Shown one piece after another: positions 50,059 to 60,200 of a stretch of 64,000 nucleotides of DNA. Location: assembly GCF_000224145.3 (NCBI RefSeq), contig NC_020168.2, positions 434,001 through 498,000 on the forward strand. Reading direction: 5' to 3'. Within the stretch, counting starts at the first letter, position 1. Each line of letters begins with the position of its first letter. Source of the stretch: Ciona intestinalis. Lineage: Eukaryota > Chordata > Ascidiacea > Phlebobranchia > Cionidae. The notes beneath the pieces were generated by a model that saw nothing but the letters and a program-made list of their open reading frames with translations, was not told the origin of the DNA and ran no database searches. The position numbers and the translations under genes were made by a program.

Positions 50059-53000
50059 TTAAAACCCAATCGAGTAATGCTTGCAAAAGCTGAGATTATA
50101 TACAAAGGCCTGAGGTTTTCGTCTAGACATAGACAATGCAATCTTACGAGCCGGGGAAATCATTTGGTTTCTCACCAAAACGCTTTGCGGAAATTGTACC
50201 TTGTCGTATTTACTAAGCGCCAGTGACCACATTTTGCTTTCTTTCGGCGACGATTCTTCCATGCTGAGGTCGCGAACATGTTCACCGTGTTTGTCAAAAA
50301 TAGCCACCGTATTTGTCAGATCGTTTACAACAAAGGCGTTGTCGTCTTCATCCATACATATTCCTTGAGGAAGCAAACTGCCTTTCCTACAGCGGTTGTT
50401 TACTCCGGCAACATCATAGCGACGTTCGTATCTTCCGTTCCTCGAGTCGAATACCTGAAAGTCGCAAACAACGTGTGTAAAATACCCTGTACCGCGGAAA
50501 GCAATTGTTGTTTTCTATATTTCTGTTGTATATTACCACAGTGTACTGAAATAGCGAAATGGACATTTGTATTCTATAGTACTGGGGGGTAAAATGGGAT
50601 ACCGTTAGAACACAGCATCCCATATTTCGTTATCGTGAAAACATGTCCAATCTTGTCCCACCCTACTATACGTTACCTTTACACATTGTGATGTACGATC
50701 AGATATATGAACGTTTAATTCTGAATCGGCGGCAATGAACCAAGGTAGACGAATATCTTTGTCTCTAAAATAATAAACGAAATATGACAGTTTTGACTAA
50801 CATAAAAGTTGTAGGCCTATTTCATGTATTTATATTACCGAATCACCAACAAAAAGTATCACCACCCCCGTTGGTATAAACAGAATACTAGTGCTATATT
50901 ATATTACAATTGCCGTTGCCACGCTTGAGCATACGTTACAAACGTGGTAACTTAATTGTAAGCGGGCACGAGTTAAACAGAACACCCGTGCAATAACGAC
51001 TATTACTGTCCCTCCACACGAAGATAAATAAGTTTCTTTCATTTATTCCCACCTGACTAAAATTCGTTGAAGCTGTTTAAGAGGGTTAACTTCTAGAACT
51101 TTTGGTCGCGACCCGAACTGTGAAGTAATTCTGCCGTTCCTTGGGTCCCATATCGTCACCAATCTATCTTCGTATTCGGTCATACAAGTTGTGGCAAGTA
51201 ATCCGTTCTGAAACCAATGCCATTTTTTACAACTAAGTTTGACACTTCTGTTTTATCGTTAGGTTTTCGTTTTATCTATAAAGGGGTTATAACGATTGTT
51301 GTCATTTTACTGTTAAGCCTACTAACCGTCTTTTCGCCTATGTATGCTACTTTGACGAACGAAACGTTGTCATTCATGTATTATACAGTGTAAATGTAAT
51401 TATTCATTTAAATTTTTCATTCAATTCATTTTTTAGACATGTATTTTATGAAATTGTTATCACGCTTACTTTGAGCGAAGCAACATGACAGCAGTTATGG
51501 ACGGTAGCATGCGTTAAATAAGACACGATACGCCCATCCACCGTCCACACTGAAACGCCATCACCTGTGCAGATTGCAACATGTTCGTCGCTGTTTCCAA
51601 TGCTTGTTACGCCGTAAAGTGTGATGTCTTTGCCTCGATCTATGAAAAAAATATTTACGTTGACGTAGGGGAGACCGGGGATGGTTCGGACGTTTTTTTG
51701 AAAATTGCTAATATTTTTTTTATATGCGTCACATGAATTTAAATGTTAGTTTGTTGTAAAGGGCAATCCTTTGCCGAAAAAGGGTAGAAGAGTGGCTTGC
51801 CAAAGCAAACTATAGAAATGCATGAAATAGGTCAAATTCTAAGGCTCTCAAGTGTCCGATGTTGCCCCGGTACTGGGATAACATCGGACATGACCGGGGT
51901 CACCTCGGACAGTATACGTTTTTTGGTTTTATTCAACACCGCTGGTAAAAAAGTCTAACGAAATAATAACGAATCATCTAATATACAATGTCGACTAGGC
52001 TAAGCTGGTACTTTGACGCTTATTAAAGCAGGAAATGTTGATGAGAAATTGTAATGTTTAATAACCCATGTCTGTACGTATCCATCTTAAATAATTGAAA
52101 AAAAAACATTTTTTTTTATTTGGTCGCTTTAAGCATACTCTTCTGTCGTTTTTCGTTTAAACGTTCTTACTGTCCGACGTTTCCCCAGACACGTGGCGAC
52201 ATAAAAAAAAGGCAAAAACATAGCCGCCTCTTTCCCCCTGCTTAAAATCTACGTTTGCTTATTGAAGTGTTGCTTCTAAGACTTCCACCGCAAAAGAATT
52301 ACTTTGGGCTCTCAGCGACCGAACTATACCCTTACAACCAAAAACTTTAAAAGTTGATATTTTTGTTAAACCTTCTTTTTTTGTTTTAACTAATCGGTTG
52401 AACTACGCATGCCCCCAAACAGTATGTTGATTTGAAACGGAAACATTAAGATTTGTTAAAAATTATATCACAATACTCTATTATGACGTCATGTACAAGG
52501 TCCAAACTATCCCCGCGTCCGAAGTATCCGCGGTCTCCCCCAATCATATATCACTTTAGTATACTATGGTACAATACTGTGGGGTAAGATGGATCTCGTT
52601 TGCACATATTATCCCTTGCTTCCCTTTCCTTTAGTATTTTAACAACTACGCTCTTTTAGAATCGTAAGAATACGGTTATACCTCTGTAATTATCCTTTTT
52701 TTGTTTACTACCAAATAGGACGATAAATTAGATAAAAACATGGACCATTTTACATTGTTTACAAAAAGCTATATATATAGTAGGGTGGGGGAAGACGGGA
52801 CATCTTTAGCACCTAATATTCAAATATCCTAATCGTGTTTTAAACAAATTGCAACGATCTGTGCAGTTAGTCGTGAGGTTACGGTTTTATAATTCTTTGA
52901 ATGTTTTTTGTTTACTTTTAAATGGGACGAGAAAATGGAAGAATAAGGTGTCCCATCTTTTCCTATACCCCACTATATTCATCAAAAAATTAAAACACCT

Positions 53001-53626
53001 TGAGGTGGAAAAGTTATTTTAACTTCTCCCTTTTGCCCAAACACAGTAACCCTTCCGTTTGGATGATTGACAGTTGCGAATTCTGATGCAACAACGAAAT
53101 CTGACTGCGGCAAAAACGTTAAGTCGGCGATGCTTTGAAACTGAAAGCCCTGCGGTGGTGTATAGGTTTATAGGTAACAGAATGATAATGATTAAATGAT
53201 TGTAAAAGGCAACGACAGTCGTTATAACAGGAGTGTTCTGTTTCATACACTTCGTGTCCGCTTACATGGAGTGACAACTTGTGTCATTTTAATGGTGATT
53301 TTTTTGTAATTTGTCGTTTTTTTGTGTTGATGACAAGTAAGACAACTCACAAGTGACCACTGGGTTGGAGCATTTGCGGTTAAACGCTTTGCCCAAGGAC
53401 ACATACGACTAAACTCCATCGTTCGTCGCTTTACCTCATAATCATCGCTCATTATTTCCAACAACGTCGTTTGTTTCTTTATTTTCTGTCGTATACTCCT
53501 ATCCACAACTTTCTGTTTACATCCCAGGCAGCATTTCAAAGCTGGATGAACGTTCCTGTATTTAAGTTCCGTTCTCTTGTTGGCTGACACCATAACATTC
53601 CATGCACAACTGTGGAGGTCGCTCAT
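50059..53626 (-). CDS. Predicted NHL-type beta-propeller protein, not recognised further
   Basis: Six minus-strand exons: 53435-53626 (alternatively 53351-53626), 52999-53149, 51470-51639, 51053-51207, 50677-50764 and 50059-50454, in phase, 383 aa (411 with the longer exon 1). Repeats resemble NHL blades: FQSIADLTFLPQSDFVVASE with GRVTVFGQKGE, TSIGNSDEHVAICTGDGVSV, GLLATTCMTEYEDRLVTIWD, LPWFIAADSELNVHISD, and LPQGICMDEDDNAFVVND with VAIFDKHGEHVRDLS. Such propellers bind protein or RNA and form the C-terminus of TRIM2/3/71-like ligases. Here no RING, B-box or filamin domain is visible. Instead exon 1 gives a short basic N-terminus with a Cys cluster (CCLGCKQK). It could be a lineage-specific relative of TRIM-NHL proteins or a 5'-incomplete model. 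The longer exon 1 uses a splice donor inside a SINE. Confidence 0.65.
50576..50669. mobile_element. Miniature MITE (~94 bp)
   Basis: Arms TAGTACTGGGGGGTAAAATG and AATCTTGTCCCACCCTACTA with almost no core. It lies in an NHL-gene intron, right against exon 50677-50764. Confidence 0.65.
50943..51051 (+). repeat. SINE tail abutting an NHL-gene splice donor
   Basis: Reads CGTGGTAACTTAATTGTAAG, CGGGCACGAGTTAAACAGAA, ACACCCGTGCAATAACGAC, GATAAATAAGTTTC and ATTTATTCCCAC, and joins the (minus-strand) donor of exon 51053-51207 without a gap. Confidence 0.75.
51666..52541. mobile_element. Non-autonomous DNA element, ~0.87 kb, with ~26-bp terminal inverted repeats
   Basis: The left end GGGGAGACCGGGGATGGTTC+GGACG matches the reverse complement of the right end CGTCC+GAAGTATCCGCGGTCTCCCC at most positions. 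No open frame is inside. The GTCCGA/TCGGAC part of the end recurs internally near 51852, 51889, 51906 and 52171, often next to CCCCGG or GTTTCCCC. It lies in intron 2 of the NHL gene. Confidence 0.7.
52575..52757. mobile_element. MITE copy, divergent subfamily
   Basis: Left end ACTGTGGGGTAAGATGGATC, core CTCTTTTAGAATCGTAAGAA and TTTACTACCAAATAGGACGA, and a worn right end TGGACCATTTTACATTG. Confidence 0.6.
52779..52978. mobile_element. Palindromic MITE copy
   Basis: Ends TAGTAGGGTGGGGGAAGACG and GTCCCATCTTTTCCTATACC, with the core CCTAATCGTGTTTTAAACAA. It ends ~20 bp before exon 52999-53149 of the NHL gene. Confidence 0.85.
53165..53408 (-). repeat. SINE overlapping the alternative end of NHL-gene exon 1
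   Basis: On the minus strand it reads CGTATGTGTCCTTGGGC, GCTCCAACCCAGTGGTCACT, GTAAGCGGACACGAAGTGTA, AACACTCCTGTTATAACGAC. The same order occurs in the copy at 58.7-58.9 kb. The head is truncated. Confidence 0.8.
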
Positions 53627-55165
53627 TTCGTGTCACAACCTTATAATATACTCAAGCTTTTAAATAAATTCTATACATATGGTAGGATGGGGGAAGATGG
53701 GAACTTTTAGCACATAATATCCAAATATCCCGATCGTTTTTTAAACAAGTAACAACGACCTATGGGGGTCGTGAGGATACGGTTTTATAATTCTTTAAAT
53801 GGTCTTCGTTTACTACCAAATATGACGACAACATAGAGTGAAAAGGTGTCCCATCTTTCCCCACCCTGTTATACAATTATTCCTTGAACAGGCTAAAACT
53901 TGAGTAGATTCAAAGTATTTATATATTCTCGATTACTGGTAATGTCTGCAACACATACAAATATTCCCCTCAAACTTAAACAGGCTCAAGGTACAATCGT
54001 TCAACAAACGTTCATTGGTAAAGAAAGCTAAGAATCGATTCAATATTCGATTACATTGTGTCTATGGCGATACAGGTTGTTTGGTGTATGGAACTCGATA
54101 CTGGGTAATAACCAAACAATAGTGTGACGCCGAGACTGAGGTACGATGGCTTAAATAATGGAAATAGGAACGTTAATAGCTGGTATCATACATTGTTTAG
54201 GGTGTTTTTTTGCGTTTTTTTATCCAATACGTTATTCTATTATATATATGTTTTTATCAATGAGCGTGTTTAACAACGGTTGTTTTACCGTTACTACCCG
54301 AACTTTTGCCTTTCAAACTCTCCCGTTATTCTTGGTTATCGTGACCGAAGGGACGAAATAAAATTCCTTCTTGTGATAGTAATAAAAAAAATCAACCCAC
54401 AAAAATTCCTATAAAAAGTCCTAAGCCAGCAAGAGGTATATGAAACATCCGTATTATATTGACTGTCGTTCCGGTCACGTTCGGATCAGGGTTACATTCA
54501 TATGACTGGAGCAGTTATTTTAGGCGAGGTGAACACCTATATATTCCACCCACTAAAATATATAAATGAGAACCGCATACACTTTACCTTACTCCGAAAG
54601 GTTCCAACTTTTTGTGTTGATAAACAAACGGACGCCAATTGTCAATTGACCAATCATCTTATTAACTTCACAAATATATATTAACTTTGTAAACGGCACA
54701 AGACAAGACATTGCACTAGATGGATTAGAACAGAAAACGAAGGATTGCACTTTACGTAATAAGGTGCAAGTACTCTACAATACACACACGTAATGGTGAA
54801 CTAAATTCAAAACAACATTAACATTTAACGGCGAACTGCACTTAAGACAGATTACAGTAATACTAATGAATCAGGAAAATTGTGATCGTATAGGAGTAGG
54901 TAAGGATAAACCATGCTGTGAGCAGGTATTCAGATTAAAAACATTGTACGGACATTTTTAAGATGTCATATTTGTAAATTACTAAACTGAACAGATTGTG
55001 TGCTGGTGGTAATACAGATTAAAAAAGTGGGCGATACAGATCATAATGGTGAACAAGATATGACAAAATTTGCATTTTTATGACAGAAAACTGTCCTTGA
55101 TCTCGACAAAACAATTTGTGTGTCCTTGCATTGATGTGCCAAAGCACCAAGATGTTAAATTGAAT
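53627..55165. other. Intergenic region between NHL gene 5' end and SNX14 3' end
   Basis: Holds the NHL promoter, one MITE, a SINE-tail fragment near 54415-54500 (GAGGTATATGAAACATCCGT, GACTGTCG) and AT-rich sequence. The frames at 54158-54361 and 54502-54684 are not protein-like. Confidence 0.5.
53679..53872. mobile_element. Palindromic MITE copy
   Basis: Ends TATGGTAGGATGGGGGAAGA and GTCCCATCTTTCCCCACCCT, with the core ATCCCGATCGTTTTTTAAAC. It lies just upstream of the NHL gene start. Confidence 0.85.
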
Positions 55166-57189
55166 CTATTTTGTTGAAACCTTGGTATCAGTATTAAGCT
55201 CAGGGAAAAGTTCAAGAAGAAAGCAATCCAACAGCAAATAACCAAGCTGTAATGGAAGAGTTTAGAACACTGCAAGGATTATTAAACACAATTTTAAAAC
55301 TGTGATATTGAAAAACACATTACCTGCTTGTTTAGTTTTGGATGTTGTAATACTTGAAACAATCGCCTACACCCAGCTTCATGCTTCTCTTTGCCAATAA
55401 CACGGATAAAGTTCGCTGATATAAGAGCAATTCATATTAAGATTCAATGCAACATATTTAAAAAATAATATTTAATAAAATAATTTTTCAAAAATTAATA
55501 TTTATTCTAATATTTGTCAAAAATATAAAAATCGAAATTTGTTTGACTGAGAATTGTTTCCATAACTGGTACCTGGTATAAAGTTTTTCCAAGCTTCAAA
55601 AGTTGATTTCTCCCTTTCCAACTTCTCTTTTGCAGTTCTTTAATTCAAATCATAATAATATATAGCAATAGGCTTTCTAATATATTCTAAAAGGGTATGT
55701 CCTGTAGAAGGCTTAGTAATTAGGCTAGACTGGCCCAAACACCAAGACTGCTTATGTATGCTTGAAAGAAACATACTCAACATTAGATCAGTGTTATTCT
55801 TCTGTCATTCAGTGCAATAATCTAACGACAATATAACCTTAAACAAGCTAGAATTGGCCACTACCCCAAACTGCCTAAGTAAGCTAGAAATAAACATACT
55901 CAACATGCAACTAGTGTACTTTAATTTGACCAAAGCTTATGTAAACTTGTTGTTTACACTTTGTCTAAGTCTATATACTACATATGTCACCTATGGTCAA
56001 ATCCTAGTACACTAGTTGCATATGGTGTATATAGGCATATACAGCATTCCCACTTACCTTGGTTTGTCTTTATTATAAAACAATAGATCCCTAAACAGAT
56101 GGATGAGAGATACAACATGGTGTTCCTGTTTATAACATGATATCTTATCATGGAGATATCTGGGGGGAGATAATGTAGTAATAGTATTGTAAACTGCATA
56201 CATATAACATTATTATTATAGCCAAGATCAAATTATTGGAATATTGAATATAAGGAAATCAACAGCAAAACAACAGTCACTAAAACACAGTATGGATAAA
56301 AAAAAAAGATGTTGGAAAAGCGCCAGATAAAGCATGGCTGTTGAACACATCATATGGTGAACTCACAAGAGTTAATTGATACAATGTAACTGTAGATATC
56401 TGTTACAAAAGTAATTGACATGCAGTTTTATTGACTGTATAATTAACATAGTTTGAAGTAACTATTTTGGATTCTACGGTATAAAAACCTGAATTTTATT
56501 CCAAGAGTTCATCTGCCACTTGGCAATATTTCATTAAATCAATTATTACATATATTGATATAACTGAACTTACTTGTGAACAAAAGGTTCAAGGGTATTC
56601 TTCACCACCAGTTTAAGGCCAGCCATTACATGATGTATCCAGGTGTCAGCTTTGAACACTCTCGTGGCTGAAACAAATGTGAATTAGAAAACTGAATAAA
56701 AGCGGCAAACCAAAGTGTCAATCAAATATTTTGTAAACTACGTCCATAACAGCATTGATCAATATTGAAATTATTCATCTGTTATTAAAGAGCATAAAGC
56801 TTGATTAAAAACATCTGACAATTTGAGATTTTATGAACATATAAACGACTATGTTCAGAACATCTTTAACTTTAACATAAAATTATTCTTTATTTATCTC
56901 TTCGAATATGATAGTGAAGATCAAATTATTAATACAACGAAGAGAAGGGATTTAATGGCAGAACAACAGTCATTAAAACACGCCATGAATAAAAACCATA
57001 GTAAAGACCTAAAAAGCATGGAAGTTAAACCAAATACAGTCTATGTGGGGTTTGAACCAATAACAATTATGTAATTAGTAAATTTACTAAAACATGTATT
57101 TAAAAATATTATATGTGAACGCAGGGTTATAAATTACTATATGCATGTTTACAAGTTTCTACAAGGAATTTAAATAAATGTAGGCTTAC

Positions 57190-57220
<31 letters not shown>

Positions 57221-60200
57221 CTTACTAATGAAAATGAGGTAGTCACATATTCCTGTAAGGAAGGAATCAACTTGCGTCACTTTGTTCATTCCTGATGATT
57301 GGAAACCAAAACACCAATCACTGTCAGGATACATCTCACTGTGCAGCTGAATAATAGGTAACACGCATGTAACTTATTTATTGTCATGTAATATAACCTG
57401 GTTGTTCTGTTTAATACACCTCATGCCCACTTACGAGTTACCACGTATGTAACATATTATCCTCGCATGACGGGTAACAAAAATTGTAATAACACAGGCG
57501 TTCTGTTTCATACATTTCGTGCCCGCTTACCAAATACCATGTATGTAACTTTGTGGGCAATTGTTTTTTCTGTTTGGCTTATAATTTTGTAACCATGAAA
57601 CTTATTTATCCTTGCAGGGCAGGGCAACAGTCGTTATATAACAAGAGTTGCAACAAACTTCCACACTCACCTTCTGATCCATTTGAATTTCTGGGTTGTC
57701 TGTGATTGGTTCATATTTTCTGGGAAAGAGAAAACAAATAAATTTGTATGTTGATTACAAAAAACTTGTATTATATTCACAACACGATGCAGCAATTGAT
57801 CAAATACATACGCAGTTGTTGCCAGGTATTATTATTAGCTCTGCTGGCAATTCAGTATTTTGCTAAAAATTGAAAGTTAAAACGTTGGCTTCAAAATACA
57901 AAACTGCCAGAAGAGCTTTATCAACTTTAAATGGTAACAGCAAAAAATCTTTAAAATAGTATCAGTGTGTTTGTAAATCTACTCACCCCGGTTTTGGTTT
58001 GCTTGGCTCACATGATTGGATGAGTGACTGAAGGAAAAGTTCAAGATGTTGGCCTTTCTCCTTGAGAAGTTTGTTTGGAACTCTTCGGAATATTCGTCCA
58101 AGTTTAACATCCGGGAGCAACTTGCTGTAGAAGCGAGACACGGCTCCTGCTCGCTCCGGGAGGAGGAAGTCATAGAGGAGCTCACTGTGTTGGAGACCGG
58201 GTTTTCCTATCAACAACTGGGACAAATACGTCGGTAAATTAATATGAAATGTAAAATAGGATGACTTTTTTTTCGTTTTAGGACTTTTTCGTTTAATTTA
58301 GTTTTGTTTAGATAAAACCCATTTATGCAAAAAATGATGCCAAATGTTTGAGTTTAAAACAAAAATTAAACAAAAAACTATATCTACATAAAGATAACAA
58401 GAAACTATATGTTTGCCGGACACAAACCAAACTATACATAAATATACCAAAAAACTATATTTCTGTCCAAAAATGCAGAAATTAACCTTCAAGAATCGTT
58501 CAAAGTCAGCTTTCTTCGAATCGAGAAACTCCGGTGATCTTCTCATGAACTTCTTGGGAGGAAGTGATGCAGGAGCGAGGGATCCGTGAAATTCCGTGAG
58601 TTTGTTCTCGAGTACGTAGAACTCGTTGTATCTTCGAAGGACTTGCCACTGGATTGGCATGTCATCGTCTGGTGTATGGATAAGTATAATTTATTTATTT
58701 TCACGTGGCATCGGCAGTTATTTTTATATGAGTGTTCTGTTTAATACATCTTCTTGCCACTTACTAGTTACCATGTGTGTAACTTTGTGGGTGTTTTTGC
58801 TTTTTTAATGTACGACTGACAATTTAGACAACCACTGGGTTGGAAGTATTGCTATCAAGTGCCCAAGGACACATACACCCACCAAGGTAGCATCTTCCAA
58901 ACTTAAACATGTATCCTCTATAATACAGGCAACCCTATTGTAAAGTGTTGTCAAACTACAAACCTTCATGGATATCAACTCGTTTCACTTCCACACAGAA
59001 CGCATACATCTTCTCGTTCGTTGAAGCGGAACTACCCCGGGAAATCTCGTCATCACGCCTGAGTACATCCACTCGAGGAATAACGATCCTCCAAGTGGAG
59101 AGATCGCGAGAGACGAGAAAGTCGTCGCTCATCTCGTCATCAAGTGTGGATGAGCGCTCATCCATGTCAAGCTGGAAGGTTAAACAAATATTTTTATTAA
59201 ATTTTTTTTTAATTTCACCTACAAAGTTACCTACGAGATAACTTGCGAGCATGGGGTATATGAAACAGAACACAAGCGTAACTGCAGTTGTCCGTATAAA
59301 TTACAATCATTTATTTATTTCGCCCAGCTGGATGCCATGGCGTTTAGCATGCCTGCTTTTAGCCCAAAAAGGTTAAGGAGTTCAATACTCAATACTGCTA
59401 CCATTGTGGGCGCATGTTTTCTTGGACAAGATATTTAATTGCAGTCATACAATCTACTTTACAATTGACAGCCATATATAAAAAATATATATATATAATA
59501 TATAAAAAAATAAGAATCATCCACAAAGTTACATATGTGGTAAATCCTATGCTTACCAAACCATTATTGTTGTCTGTATCATTTTCTTCAGAACTTCCAT
59601 TGCCTGGAACGAAAAGCAAAGTTAATATTCCACTCCAATGCATATATAAGCGGCTTGGGTGTTGGAAAAATGGGTCAAATCTGGCTCAAGACCCAGGTCA
59701 TTAAAGGATTTTACCCATGTTGAATATAAATTAAACTAAGCCCACAATAATCTATTTTTCTATTTTTGTTAAAAATGAAATATGTTTAATTAATATTAAA
59801 CAGCTTTTCAAACCTTGTTTAAAAACATCTTGGGCTTGTTGGTTCTTATTCGATGCTGTTGTGTCATACATACGACCAGATCCTTGTCTAAATGAACGAT
59901 AATAAACAAACCATGGGTTGGGAAACTTTTTTGATAATAAAGCCCTGTTTTGGGTGGAAACCGTTTTGACTTCCGTAGCCAAAAAAACCACATATATATA
60001 ATTGTATTTTCACAAGATATATAATATAAGTAAATATCCCAAAAAACTATTTTATTCACAAAAATATCTAAATAAACAGGTTCAAGCTCGCTCACAAACC
60101 ATAGTTTCTCTACCTTTAAACTACAACATGGTATAAATGTTACATACCTTGATCTGTGGCGACGTTTTTTCAAAGGGACACGTTTTCCACAAACCATTTC

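Noticed and set aside
57812-57862. Possible 51-nt SNX14 exon (QNTELPAELIIIPGNNC) with good splice sites
   Set aside because: It resembles the human linker after KPKP, but it fits only phase 0, while exon 57987-58216 ends in phase 2 and joins exon 57671-57719 perfectly. At most it could be used in a frame-breaking isoform.
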